This document shows positions 1-8,414 of a DNA stretch of 36,760 nt, piece by piece. The first letter of the stretch is position 1. Each line of letters opens with the position of its first letter. This stretch comes from Bacteroidales bacterium (GTDB taxonomy: Bacteria > Bacteroidota > Bacteroidia > Bacteroidales > Muribaculaceae), in assembly GCA_004557385.1 (NCBI GenBank), contig SFEA01000022.1, forward strand, positions 1-36,760, in the 5' to 3' direction. Both the position numbers and the translations under genes were made by a program. The notes under the pieces were generated by a model. It had not been told where the DNA came from and did no database searches. It was given only the letters and a program-made list of their open reading frames with translations.

Positions 1-308
1 ACAGAGAAATCTCTCGCAGATGCTGGGATGCCGTGGCAAAGTAGCGCCATCGGAGATGGCAAACTATGCTTAACCGCTGGCAAGCCACAAAGTGGTGCAA
101 CCTGCGGAAAGAGTGCTACCATAAATTATGTGCCTCGAAGTGGCACAACAATGTTCGACGTCTTCGACGCCGATATATTGTGTGGGATTCGATCCTCCGC
201 AGGTTTCGCTGCGCTACACCAGCGGTTAAGCATAGTGAAGCACCTTCGGCGCTTTCATCGCAATATATATAATCATTTGATTGTCAGCTATATTAACCGC
301 CTGTGCGG
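1..308. repeat. Palindrome-rich intergenic block with an 18-bp inverted repeat
   Basis: This stretch has no convincing gene and is packed with hairpins. An 18-bp perfect inverted repeat sits at 63-80 and 219-236, with core TTAACCGC/GCGGTTAA. Nested inside it is a 10-bp perfect pair at 99-108 and 196-205, and inside that a smaller hairpin at 130-146 (GTGCC/GGCAC) and another at 159-169 (CGTC/GACG). Outside it are hairpins at 46-60 (GCCATC/GATGGC) and 297-308. The AACCGC core recurs in the hairpin cluster at 2938-3202, so both probably belong to one REP-like intergenic family. Short ORFs here are incidental. The mobility or function of this block is unknown. Confidence 0.7.
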
Positions 309-570
309 CCAGAGCGAGTGGTTTGCCATGATGTTTAGGAATTTTTAGGTTATTTTCTGTTATCTTTTTAACGCCAGTCTGCGAAGATAGGCATTTTTTG
401 TTATCAATTTCCAAATTTTCAATGGCGTTTTTTGGCGAAATGGTGAGCGAAATTTGGTGGCTGGGGCGTTGGTGTTTCCGAAAATATTTAGCATCTTTGT
501 CGAACTGAATTGTCCTTTAATTCCCCTTAGGCAGGACTATGTTAAAGCAAACCATAACCTTTTTGAGATA
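309..570. other. Upstream region of the GH20 gene
   Basis: AT-rich leader region between the palindrome block and the hexosaminidase gene. The longest reading frame through it simply extends the GH20 frame upstream and lacks any protein-like N-terminus. A weak Bacteroidetes-type promoter candidate lies at 468-499. The segment around 383-397 (GATAGGCATTTTTTG) resembles 3266-3280 (GATAGGCGTTTTTTT), suggesting that pieces of these two intergenic regions share an origin. Nothing else can be supported. Confidence 0.4.
468..499 (+). promoter_or_regulatory. Weak promoter candidate for the GH20 gene
   Basis: GTTG at 468-471 is followed after 20 bases by CATCTTTG at 492-499. This is one mismatch in each box from the Bacteroidetes consensus TTTG and TAnnTTTG. 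The predicted transcript would start near 506, giving a leader of about 65 bases. This is inference from spacing only. Confidence 0.3.
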
Positions 571-2817
571 ATGAAGAATTTTGCAAAGAAATTAATGATG
601 ATTATGGCGCTGGTGCCGTTGGCAGTGAGTGCCCGTGTTGATTGTTTCGTGCCACAGCCGCAAAGTGTGAAGGTGCTGAAGGGTGCCACCACATTTGCCG
701 CGGGCAGCACCGTGGGCTATGGCGCGCCGGCGCTGAAGCCTGCTGCCGAGTATGCTGCCAAGGCGTTGCAGCAAGTGTGCGGCATCGAGTTTGCCGTAAA
801 GAGCGGCAAAGGCAGCATCACGCTCAGCGTTGCAGGCAAGAAAATGGCAAAGGGCGAGTATGCGCTTAGCGTATCGTCGGGAAAAGCATCGGTTGTTGGT
901 GCCGATTATGGCGGCGTGATTAATGGCATTGCCACGCTGCTGCAGATGTTTGAACCGGGAAGCGGAGAAGTGGAAAATGTGCGTATTTCCGACCGTCCGC
1001 TATACGACTGGCGAGGAATGCACATCGACGTGTCGCGCCATTTCTTTACTGTCGACGAACTGAAAACGTTCATCGACGTGCTTGCAGCATATAAGTTCAA
1101 CAAGATGCATTGGCACTTGACCGACGACCAAGGTTGGCGCATCGAAATCAAGCGATATCCGCTGCTCACCCAAAAAGGTGCGTGGCGCACTCACAACAAT
1201 CAGGACCAAATTTGCTTTGCTCGTGCCAAGGCTTGGCATAACGACGACCTGCTGCTGCCTGCCGACCGCTATAGTGAAGTGGAAGGCGAAAAGCAGTATG
1301 GCGGCTTCTACACCCAGGAGCAAGTGAAAGAGGTAGTGGCGTACGCTGCCAGCCGAGGCATCGACGTGGTGCCGGAAATTGATATGCCGGGGCACATGCT
1401 TGCTGCCGTGAGCAATTATAAAGGCGTGGCGTGCTTCGACGAAACGGGGTGGGGCGCGTTGTTCTCGTCGCCCGTATGCCCGGGCAAGGATTCGGCTCTT
1501 GAGTTTTGCAAGAATGTGTATGAAGAAGTGATTCCGCTGTTCCCCTACGAATATGTTCACATCGGCGGCGACGAGGTGGCAAAAGAAAACTGGGAGAAAT
1601 GCCCCGATTGCCAAGCCCGTATCAAGGAAAAAGGCCTGAAGAACGAGCACGAATTGCAGTCGTGGTTCATCAGCGAGATGGAGAAGTTTCTCAACGCCCA
1701 TGGCAAGAAGATGATTGGTTGGGACGAATGCATCGAAGGCGGTTTGTCGGCAACCTCAACCATAGCGTGGTGGCGCAGTTGGGCAAAGAAAGCTCCAGCC
1801 GAAGCCACAGCCCACGGCAACAAGGTGATTGTGATGCCTAACCATCGGTTCTACCTTGACAACGACGAGGACGATGCCGACCTGCGAAACATATTCAGCT
1901 ACGATTTCTTGGCAGAAACGGGCGCCGACGCCAGCCTTGTGATTGGCGTTCAAGGAGCATTGTGGTCGGAACGTATTCCTACGCTCAACCGCCTGTTCTA
2001 TCAAGCATTTCCGCGCGCATTTGCCATTGCCGAGATTGCTTGGCGCAAGCCCGACGGCAACTTCGATGCCTTTGCCGCTCGTGTGGCTGGGCAGATGGCG
2101 CATCTCGAGCACCTTGGCGTAAACTATCGAATACCCAACTACGATAACTTCAAGGTGGTGAGGGCATTCACCGACAAAGCCGAACTTACGCTCACCGGTT
2201 TAGACAAGACTGCCATGACACGCTACACCACCGACGGCTCGGTGCCCACGCTGCAATCGCCGCTCTACACCAAGCCGATAACCGTGAGCGAAAACACGCT
2301 GTTCACGTTGCGCAACTTCCACGTCGGCGGACACCCGGGTGATGTGCGTAGTGTTCGCTTCGAGAAACAGGCTTATGGGCGCTCGCTGCAACCAAATGGC
2401 ACCGAAAAGCCCGGACTTGTTGCCGACTGGTATGACTACGGCGGCGGTGTGTGCGGCGAGATTCAGCAAGCACCGTTCAAGCAACGCTTCACGGTTGACG
2501 ATGTGATGATTCCGCAGGGCGCCAGCGGCAACATCGGGTTGGTGATTTCGGGTTACATCAACGTGCCAGCCGACGATGTCTATACCTTTGCACTGCTCAG
2601 CGACGATGGCAGTACACTCGTAATCGACAGCCGAATGGTGGTGGACAACGACAAAGAACACTCTGCCATTCAGCTCACCGGCGAGATGGCTCTGAGCAAA
2701 GGCTTGCACCCCATTTGCGTGCGCTATTTCGACCACAACGGCGGTGTGCTGCGCCTGACGGTGAGCAACAGTCGTGGCGAGGTGATTGCCGCCAATGGCT
2801 TGTATTGCCACTATTAA
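571..2817 (+). CDS. Exported beta-N-acetylhexosaminidase (GH20) with C-terminal PA14-like domain
   Basis: Predicted to remove terminal GlcNAc or GalNAc from glycans (host mucin or N-glycans, or chitin-type oligosaccharides) outside the cytoplasm. I start it at ATG 571, giving 748 residues, because this yields a clean signal peptide (MKNFAKKLMMIMALVPLAVSA); an upstream in-frame ATG at 454 would bury it. In order: signal peptide (1-21), GH20b-like N-terminal domain (about 25-130), the GH20 barrel (about 140-500) with motif HIGGDE whose Asp334-Glu335 pair is the family's catalytic dyad, a chitobiase-like C-terminal beta domain (about 520-598, with TTDGSVPT), and a PA14-like domain (about 600-745, with LLSDDGS). 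The PA14 part is a likely carbohydrate-binding module. No lipobox or type IX tail is seen, so it is probably periplasmic. It stands alone, flanked by repeat-rich gaps. Substrate preference cannot be read from sequence. Confidence 0.93.
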   Translation: MKNFAKKLMMIMALVPLAVSARVDCFVPQPQSVKVLKGATTFAAGSTVGYGAPALKPAAEYAAKALQQVCGIEFAVKSGKGSITLSVAGKKMAKGEYALSVSSGKASVVGADYGGVINGIATLLQMFEPGSGEVENVRISDRPLYDWRGMHIDVSRHFFTVDELKTFIDVLAAYKFNKMHWHLTDDQGWRIEIKRYPLLTQKGAWRTHNNQDQICFARAKAWHNDDLLLPADRYSEVEGEKQYGGFYTQEQVKEVVAYAASRGIDVVPEIDMPGHMLAAVSNYKGVACFDETGWGALFSSPVCPGKDSALEFCKNVYEEVIPLFPYEYVHIGGDEVAKENWEKCPDCQARIKEKGLKNEHELQSWFISEMEKFLNAHGKKMIGWDECIEGGLSATSTIAWWRSWAKKAPAEATAHGNKVIVMPNHRFYLDNDEDDADLRNIFSYDFLAETGADASLVIGVQGALWSERIPTLNRLFYQAFPRAFAIAEIAWRKPDGNFDAFAARVAGQMAHLEHLGVNYRIPNYDNFKVVRAFTDKAELTLTGLDKTAMTRYTTDGSVPTLQSPLYTKPITVSENTLFTLRNFHVGGHPGDVRSVRFEKQAYGRSLQPNGTEKPGLVADWYDYGGGVCGEIQQAPFKQRFTVDDVMIPQGASGNIGLVISGYINVPADDVYTFALLSDDGSTLVIDSRMVVDNDKEHSAIQLTGEMALSKGLHPICVRYFDHNGGVLRLTVSNSRGEVIAANGLYCHY

Positions 2818-3443
2818 GCTATTTGTCATGAACCCCGGAATTGCTGCCTTGTGTGGGGCGGTGGTTTCGGCGGAATTGTTTTTGTGTTTTCACCTTCCGT
2901 CGTACAGGACGCGAATTACCTTTGTTTGCTGAATCTGCAACCGCTCCACGGTTGATGTTATAGAGTTGCATCGGCTATCCCCACATAGTCGCCTACGGCG
3001 CCAATGCGGGGTTAGAGAGGATGTAACCGCTCCGCGGTTAATATCGTTGATAATCAATTGTTTACATTTTTAGGTTGTAGGACGTGCACAACCGCGTGAG
3101 CGGTTGCAACATATATAACCTCGCGTTGACGACAAACGTAGTGCAGTCGGCTACGTGAGGACTGGCAAATGCTCCCAACCAAAAACAACCGTGGAGCGGT
3201 TGCAGACCCGGCAAATCGGGTATTCACCGTAAAATAGCAAATTTGCCATAATTAAGTTTAGGAAAGATAGGCGTTTTTTTATTTTTGATTATTGTCGTGA
3301 AATGGAAAATCGGCTACTGCTCGCCCATGTCTGGGATTAAAGCCGCACACAAAATAATTTGGTGTATTTGCCCTGTTGTGTCGTGTTGTAATGAATTATG
3401 ACTGTGGTTAGTAAATGCACAGGCGTAACTCAAACCCTTTTGT
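2818..3443. repeat. REP-like hairpin cluster in an intergenic gap
   Basis: The gap between the GH20 gene and mtaB contains no supported gene. It holds four short hairpins with an AACCG/CGGTT stem: 2938-2954 (arms CAACCG/CGGTTG), 3024-3040 (TAACCGC/GCGGTTA), 3089-3106 (CAACCGC/GCGGTTG) and 3186-3202. The first and last are exact 17-bp reverse complements of each other, as in a paired REP unit. A further hairpin (ACCCG/CGGGT) lies at 3206-3221, and CCCC/GGGG arms enclose a GCC-GGC hairpin around 2979-3015. The 225-codon frame on the minus strand from 3991 is an antisense shadow of mtaB that continues into this gap. From 3225 onward the sequence is AT-rich and plain up to the mtaB promoter. Confidence 0.65.
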
Positions 3444-3477
3444 TTTGGCATAGATTGAAAAAAATTAACTACTTTTG
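3444..3477 (+). promoter_or_regulatory. Promoter of mtaB
   Basis: A perfect -7 box TACTTTTG lies at 3470-3477, with TTTG at 3444-3447 upstream (22-base spacer, slightly long). Transcription would begin near 3484, leaving a leader of about 127 bases before ATG 3611. That leader contains a hairpin AAACTG/CAGTTT at 3493-3507. Confidence 0.55.
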
Positions 3478-3610
3478 CAAATGCCTTTGCCCAAACTGGC
3501 GCAGTTTGCGGCTTATAGGCTGAAATAATGTGGCATGCAACTTGCGTTGTAGCAGGTATAAGCCCGTTATTTTTTATATTAACAACGAAAAAAACGACTT
3601 CTCGCAGATA

Positions 3611-4936
3611 ATGATTGATAATAGCACATTTGCTACGCTCACGGCTGAATATCACACGCTGGGCTGTAAACTGAATTTTTCGGAAACGGGAACAATGGCG
3701 CAGCTGCTTGCCGAGCAGGGAGTGCGCCGGGCACACGGTGGCGAAACGCCCGACATTGTGGTGGTGAACACGTGCAGTGTCACTGAGGAAGCCGACCGAA
3801 AATGCCGTGCCTTGCTTCGCCGACTGCGTCGACGCTATGCCGATGCGCTGATTGTTGCCACCGGCTGTTATGCTCAGCGAGCCGGCGATGAGGTGGCAAA
3901 GTTGCCGGGCGTGGGCGTGGTGCTTGGCAGCGACCGCAAGCGCGATGTGGTGGAGGCTGTGCAGAGTTGGTTGGTTGACCGCCGGCAGCAAATCGCTGTG
4001 ACTCCGCTCAAGGACATGACCACATTCTGCCCGTCGTGCTCGCGTGGCGACCGCACACGCTATTGGCTAAAGGTGCAGGATGGATGCGATTATTATTGCT
4101 CGTATTGCACCATTCCGCGTGCCCGTGGCAGAAGCCGCAGCGGCACCATCGACAGCCTTGTTGCTCAGGCGCAGCAGGTGGCTGCCGAGGGCGGAAAGGA
4201 AATTGTGATTACAGGCGTTAACATTGGCGATTTCGGCAAGCCGCGTGGCGAAAAGTTCATCGACTTGGCGCGTGCCCTCGACCAGGTTGACGGCATTGAG
4301 CGCTATCGCATATCGTCGCTCGAACCCGATTTGCTTAGCGACGAGCTGGTGGAATTTGTGGCTGGCTCGCGCCGATTCATGCCGCATTTCCACATTCCGT
4401 TGCAAGCCGGCAGCGATGAGGTGCTGAAGCTGATGCGTCGCCACTACGACACCGATTTGTTTGCCCGCAAGGTTGAAGCCATAAAGCGTGCTATGCCGCA
4501 CGCATTCATCGGTGTGGATGTGATTGCCGGTGCCCGTGGCGAGACGCCCGAGCTGTTTGAGCAGTCGCTGCGCTTCATCGAAGGGCTCGACGTTACCCGC
4601 CTGCATGTGTTTCCTTACAGCGAGCGCCCCAACACGCTGGCGCTCACAATCGAACCGGTGGTTGACTTGCATCAGCGTCGCCTGCGCACCAACCGCCTCA
4701 TTGCTGCCAGCAGCCGCAAGCTGAAGGCGTTTGCCCAAGGCTTTGCAGGAACGGTGCGACCGGTGCTGTTTGAGCAGCCGCGCGACGGTGAGCCTATGCA
4801 TGGCTTCACCGACAACTATCTGCGCGTGGAGGCTCCTTTCGACGCTTCGTGCATTGGCAAGGTGGTGCCAACCCGTCTGGGTGAAATTATCGACGACGAT
4901 TGCACATTTTCAGGCAAACTTGCCCTTCAAGAATGA
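3611..4936 (+). CDS. mtaB: tRNA (N6-threonylcarbamoyladenosine37-C2)-methylthiotransferase MtaB
   Basis: A radical-SAM enzyme expected to convert t6A37 of ANN-decoding tRNAs to ms2t6A. ATG 3611 is chosen (441 residues) because the family motif (HTLGCKLNFSET) then falls near the N-terminus; an upstream in-frame ATG at 3530 adds an unconserved stretch. The N-terminal MTTase domain has the three cluster cysteines Cys19, Cys55 (in TCSVTEEAD) and Cys86 (in GCYAQ). The radical-SAM signature CDYYCSYC gives Cys159, Cys163 and Cys166. The C-terminal part is TRAM-like (about 375-441). The LGCKLN and SVTEEAD motifs place it in the MtaB/YqeV group rather than MiaB or RimO. The glycosyltransferase gene follows after 57 bases and is probably co-transcribed. 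Confidence 0.93.
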   Translation: MIDNSTFATLTAEYHTLGCKLNFSETGTMAQLLAEQGVRRAHGGETPDIVVVNTCSVTEEADRKCRALLRRLRRRYADALIVATGCYAQRAGDEVAKLPGVGVVLGSDRKRDVVEAVQSWLVDRRQQIAVTPLKDMTTFCPSCSRGDRTRYWLKVQDGCDYYCSYCTIPRARGRSRSGTIDSLVAQAQQVAAEGGKEIVITGVNIGDFGKPRGEKFIDLARALDQVDGIERYRISSLEPDLLSDELVEFVAGSRRFMPHFHIPLQAGSDEVLKLMRRHYDTDLFARKVEAIKRAMPHAFIGVDVIAGARGETPELFEQSLRFIEGLDVTRLHVFPYSERPNTLALTIEPVVDLHQRRLRTNRLIAASSRKLKAFAQGFAGTVRPVLFEQPRDGEPMHGFTDNYLRVEAPFDASCIGKVVPTRLGEIIDDDCTFSGKLALQE

Positions 4937-4993
4937 ACGAATAGCGTTGAATAATTGTATACTAAATATATTTACACAAAAAACAATCTCTGC

Positions 4994-6010
4994 ATGGAAG
5001 AACTCAACAAAGTGGCTGTAGTGATACTTAATTGGAATGGCGCCCCGCTGCTGCGCCGCTATCTGCCATCGGTGGTGGCTAACACCAATCGGCAGGTTGC
5101 CGACGTGATTGTTGCCGATAACGGCAGCACCGACCAAAGCCTCGCCTTGTTGGCGGTGCAGTTTCCTGAAGTGAAGGTGATTCATCTTGAGGAGAATTTC
5201 GGTTTTGCCGAGGGCTACAACCGAGCGCTGGCTCAGTTGCCGTACCGCTACACTGTGCTGCTCAACAGCGACGTGCGCACGCCCGCTGGCTGGGTGGAGC
5301 CGCTGTATGAATATATGGAGAAGCATCCCGAAGTGGGCGCCTGCCAGCCCAAGTTGCTTAAGGACTACGACGGCGAGCAACCGCTGTTTGAATATTCGGG
5401 TGCTGTGGGCGGCTACCTTGATTGCCATGGCTATCCATTTTGCCGAGGCCGATTGTTTGCCAGCGTAGAAGCCGATTACGGTCAATACGACCGCGAAGAA
5501 CCTTACGATGTGTTTTGGGCTACGGGCGCAGCGCTGATGGTGCGCACCGAAGTATATCGCCAAGCCGGCGGCCTCGACAGTTTCTTTTTTGCCCACATGG
5601 AGGAAATCGACCTTTGTTGGCGAATACATTTGCTGGGCTATAAAGTGAAGTGCGTAACCCAAAGCTACGTTTATCACTATGGCGGAGCAAGTCTGCCATC
5701 GAGTTCGCCCCGCAAAACCTATCTTAACTTCCGCAACAACCTGTTTTTGCTATATAAGAATCTGCCAAAAGCCGACGGCAAACGCATGCTGCTGGTGCGA
5801 AGGCTCTACGACACGCTGTCGATAGTGATGTTCATCGTCACTTTCCAATGGGCTAATGCGCGTGCCGTGATTCGCGCCCACAACCATTATCGCCGCTCGT
5901 GCCACCGCTACGACGGCATACAGCCCGAGGTGAATTTGCTAAAGACCATGCCCGAGGCACAGCGTAACATTGTGGTGGAGTATTATCTGAAAGGTCGCCG
6001 CAAGTTTTAG
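4994..6010 (+). CDS. Family 2 glycosyltransferase
   Basis: Predicted GT-A fold glycosyltransferase of 338 residues, likely adding a sugar (rhamnosyl-type relatives are common) to a surface polysaccharide or lipid-linked glycan. The start ATG 4994 puts the typical first beta strand VAVVILNWNG at residues 6-15. Further GT2 marks are VADNGSTDQS, the GFAEGYNRAL helix, the metal-binding region LLNSDVRTP, and the acceptor-site motif HMEEIDLCWR. No membrane spans are obvious except a weakly hydrophobic stretch (MFIVTFQW) near residue 280. It follows mtaB by 57 bases and is followed by a weak terminator. The donor and acceptor cannot be named from sequence, and there is no surrounding polysaccharide cluster. 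Confidence 0.88.
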   Translation: MEELNKVAVVILNWNGAPLLRRYLPSVVANTNRQVADVIVADNGSTDQSLALLAVQFPEVKVIHLEENFGFAEGYNRALAQLPYRYTVLLNSDVRTPAGWVEPLYEYMEKHPEVGACQPKLLKDYDGEQPLFEYSGAVGGYLDCHGYPFCRGRLFASVEADYGQYDREEPYDVFWATGAALMVRTEVYRQAGGLDSFFFAHMEEIDLCWRIHLLGYKVKCVTQSYVYHYGGASLPSSSPRKTYLNFRNNLFLLYKNLPKADGKRMLLVRRLYDTLSIVMFIVTFQWANARAVIRAHNHYRRSCHRYDGIQPEVNLLKTMPEAQRNIVVEYYLKGRRKF

Positions 6011-6042
6011 TGGCGGCGCTCGCGCTTGGCGCAGATGCGAGG

Positions 6043-6064
6043 TGCCCCTCATAATGGGCATTTT
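6043..6064 (+). terminator. Weak intrinsic terminator after the glycosyltransferase
   Basis: A 5-bp stem TGCCC/GGGCA with an 8-base loop is followed by TTTT. It lies 33 bases past the stop codon and just before the next promoter, which supports the boundary, but the stem is short. Confidence 0.45.
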
Positions 6065-6087
6065 AAATGTGAAATTATCAAAAAAGT

Positions 6088-6119
6088 ATTGACAAGGGCT
6101 TTCTGAGGTTGTAATTTTG
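6088..6119 (+). promoter_or_regulatory. Promoter of the ftsX-uppP-truB-queA operon
   Basis: TAATTTTG at 6112-6119 matches the Bacteroidetes -7 box, with ATTG at 6088-6091 and a 20-base spacer. The predicted start near 6126 leaves a leader of about 112 bases before ATG 6238. Confidence 0.55.
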
Positions 6120-6237
6120 CAGTCGGAATGTCCGGGCGCATGGCATCGGTGCTAAATCACGAGTGGTGAGAACCTTGCTGATGGCTAATAGAGGCGCGCA
6201 GGCAGACCGTTTTTTTATACTTACGAGCAGTGAGATA

Positions 6238-7116
6238 ATGGCAAAAAACAAGCATAAATCAACATTTTCGACAATTCACAGCAATGCCACCTCGGTGATG
6301 AGTGTGGCAATGGTGCTGTTTTTGCTTGGCATGGTGTCGGTGCTTGGCGTTGCAGCCCATTCGCTCACCACGCAGCTCAAGGAAAACATCGGCTTTGATG
6401 TTGTGGTAGGCGAGCAAGCCGGCGAGAATCAGGTGGTGGCCCTAAAGCAGCTGTTCACCGCGGCGCCGTATGTTAAAAGCGTGAAGTATGTGTCGCGCGA
6501 CGAGGCACTCAAGCAATGGGAACGCGAGACTGGCGAAGATTTGATGGAGCTCATCGGAGTGAATCCGCTTTGCGCCGAGTTTGAGGTGCGAGTGCGCGAC
6601 GCGTGGGCTTGTGCCGACAGCCTGAGCATGATAGAATATCAGCTGAAGAAAATGCCCGGAGTGGAACACATCGACATGCACAAAGATGTGGTTGACAAAA
6701 TAAACACCGGCATCAGCCGCGTGGCTGTGGTGCTGCTGGTGGTGGCAGCGTTGTTGCTGCTCATTTCCATAGCGCTAATAAGCAACACGGTGCGCCTGAC
6801 GGTGTATTCGCGCCGCTTCCTCATTCACACCATGAAGTTGGTGGGCGCCAAACCGAGTTTCATTCGCAGGCCGATTGTGCTCAGCAACATGGTGGGCGGT
6901 GTGATTGCTGCCGTGATTGCCTCGACGTTGCTTGGCGCTGCGCTCTACTATCTGATGGAGTTCGAAGCCGGTTGGGCTGAGCTAATCACCATTTTCGACG
7001 TGGCTGTGATTTTTGGGGCATTGTTGCTCACGGGCATTGTGATTTGCTCTATTGCCGCTGCCATTGCCGCCAACCGTTTCATCGGACTTAACTACGACGA
7101 ATTGTTCACCAAATAG
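6238..7116 (+). CDS. ftsX: Cell division ABC-type permease FtsX
   Basis: Membrane component that normally pairs with the ATPase FtsE and activates peptidoglycan hydrolases at the septum. The start at ATG 6238 gives 292 residues and removes an implausible 25-residue extension. Layout is typical of FtsX: cytoplasmic N-terminus, first membrane span (about 20-43), an extracytoplasmic domain (about 45-145, with the AAPYVKSVKYVSRDEAL segment common in the family), then three C-terminal spans (about 160-185, 210-235, 250-280), with SNTVRLTVYSRRFLIHTMKLVGA after span 2, the classic FtsX coupling region. No ftsE lies next to it. It heads an operon with DUF3098, uppP, truB and queA, an arrangement that I recall as common in Bacteroidales. 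Confidence 0.92.
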   Translation: MAKNKHKSTFSTIHSNATSVMSVAMVLFLLGMVSVLGVAAHSLTTQLKENIGFDVVVGEQAGENQVVALKQLFTAAPYVKSVKYVSRDEALKQWERETGEDLMELIGVNPLCAEFEVRVRDAWACADSLSMIEYQLKKMPGVEHIDMHKDVVDKINTGISRVAVVLLVVAALLLLISIALISNTVRLTVYSRRFLIHTMKLVGAKPSFIRRPIVLSNMVGGVIAAVIASTLLGAALYYLMEFEAGWAELITIFDVAVIFGALLLTGIVICSIAAAIAANRFIGLNYDELFTK

Positions 7117-7157
7117 ATTCGCATTTTTAACACTTTAATACATCATATAATTTTATT

Positions 7158-7421
7158 ATGGCTCATTCATTAAAAGAAAACCGTAGGAAAGAAGACAAGA
7201 TTAAATATAGCAATTTTCCGCTCACTCGCATCAACTTTGTGCTGATGGCAATTTGCGGCGCAATGATTGTGATTGGCTTTTTGCTGATGCTTGGCGGAAG
7301 CAATCAGCTCGACCACTTCAACGCCGATATCTTCAGCTCACGCCGCATCGTGGTTGGTCCAACCATAGCGTTTCTGGGTTTCGTGGGTATGGCATTTGCA
7401 ATAATCTTCAAGAAAAAATAA
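7158..7421 (+). CDS. DUF3098 small membrane protein
   Basis: A protein of 87 residues with a charged cytoplasmic N-terminus (KENRRKEDKIK), the segment YSNFPLTRINF typical of DUF3098, and two membrane spans (about 27-48 and 63-84) joined by a short loop containing RRIVVGP. Its biochemical role is unknown. It sits 41 bases after ftsX and before uppP, so by context it may act in envelope synthesis or division; that is inference from position. Confidence 0.85.
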   Translation: MAHSLKENRRKEDKIKYSNFPLTRINFVLMAICGAMIVIGFLLMLGGSNQLDHFNADIFSSRRIVVGPTIAFLGFVGMAFAIIFKKK

Positions 7422-7582
7422 ACTTAGCTTATTGGCATGGGCGGACCGTCGAGGCAGAGATAAGAGCTTGGCGGAGCTGCGCTGATGCTGTGGATGTGTG
7501 CTGCGATTAACGGTTGCGAAAACCGCATCGAGCATCGGATATTTAATAACATTAGTTCAAAATAAACACAGAAAAACAAGAC

Positions 7583-8389
7583 ATGAGTTGGTTACAAGCT
7601 TTGATTTTGGGCATCTTGCAGGGATTGACAGAATTCCTGCCCGTGAGCAGTAGTGGTCACTTGGCAATAGTATCAAATTTGTTTGGCATCGATGGCGAGA
7701 GCAATCTCACCTTCACCATAGTGGTGCACGTTGCCACCGTTTGCAGCACGTTGCTGGTGCTGTGGAAAGAAATCGATTGGCTGCTGAAAGGCATCCTCAA
7801 GTTTAAGATGAACGACGAGATGCGCTATTTCTTCAACATTCTCATATCAATGATTCCGGTGGGAATTGTAGGGCTGTTCTTCAAGGACACCGTTGAGGAA
7901 ATCTTTGGCGAAGGCATGTTGGTGGTGGGCATAATGCTGCTCGTAACAGCCGCCTTGCTGTCGTTTGCCTATTTCTATAAGCCGCGTGTAAGCCGCGAAA
8001 TCACTTTGCGCGACGCCTTTGTGATTGGCTTGGCTCAGGCTGTGGCTGTTTTGCCGGGCTTGTCGCGCTCGGGCAGCACCATTGCCACCGGTTTGCTCAT
8101 TGGCAACAAAAAGGAAAAGTTGGCACAGTTCTCGTTCCTGATGGTTATTCCGCCAATTTTGGGCGAGTTGCTGCTCGACGGCAAGAAGATAGTGGAAGGA
8201 GCCGCCGCCGGTCAGGGCGATGTGTCGCTGATGGCGTTAGCTGTGGGTTTTGTGGCTGCATTTATTTCCGGCGCATTGGCTTGCAAATGGATGATTAATG
8301 TGGTGCGCCGCGGCAAACTCATCTATTTTGCCATTTATTGTGCCATAGTGGGCATCACGGTGTTGTTGTTCTCGTTTTTGGGAGTTTAA
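7583..8389 (+). CDS. uppP: Undecaprenyl-diphosphatase UppP (BacA)
   Basis: Integral membrane phosphatase that recycles C55-PP to the C55-P carrier used for peptidoglycan and surface glycans; overexpression is known to give bacitracin resistance in other species. The 268-residue length is normal for the family. Both signature regions are present: GLTEFLPVSSSGHL (about 13-26) and PGLSRSGST (about 159-167). Around eight hydrophobic spans are visible. The 161-base gap before it contains no clear promoter box, so it is probably read from the ftsX promoter. truB begins 25 bases after its stop. Confidence 0.95.
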   Translation: MSWLQALILGILQGLTEFLPVSSSGHLAIVSNLFGIDGESNLTFTIVVHVATVCSTLLVLWKEIDWLLKGILKFKMNDEMRYFFNILISMIPVGIVGLFFKDTVEEIFGEGMLVVGIMLLVTAALLSFAYFYKPRVSREITLRDAFVIGLAQAVAVLPGLSRSGSTIATGLLIGNKKEKLAQFSFLMVIPPILGELLLDGKKIVEGAAAGQGDVSLMALAVGFVAAFISGALACKWMINVVRRGKLIYFAIYCAIVGITVLLFSFLGV

Positions 8390-8414
8390 ACCGAATATTT
8401 TTTAGGCAGATTAT

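Noticed and set aside
1..310. Possible CRISPR array
   Set aside because: The palindromes differ from each other in length and spacing, with no regular repeat-spacer pattern.
454..570. Upstream extension of the GH20 gene
   Set aside because: It would place a 39-residue tail before a complete signal peptide.
3314..3991. Open frame of 225 codons on the minus strand in the gap before mtaB
   Set aside because: Over half overlaps mtaB in antisense, the N-terminus has no signal or family motif, and it crosses the mtaB promoter.
6145..6237. Small frame and extension in the ftsX leader
   Set aside because: A nine-codon frame and a 25-residue in-frame extension have no coding signs.
7422..7582. Possible riboswitch before uppP
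   Set aside because: Only small hairpins are visible; no known aptamer motif.
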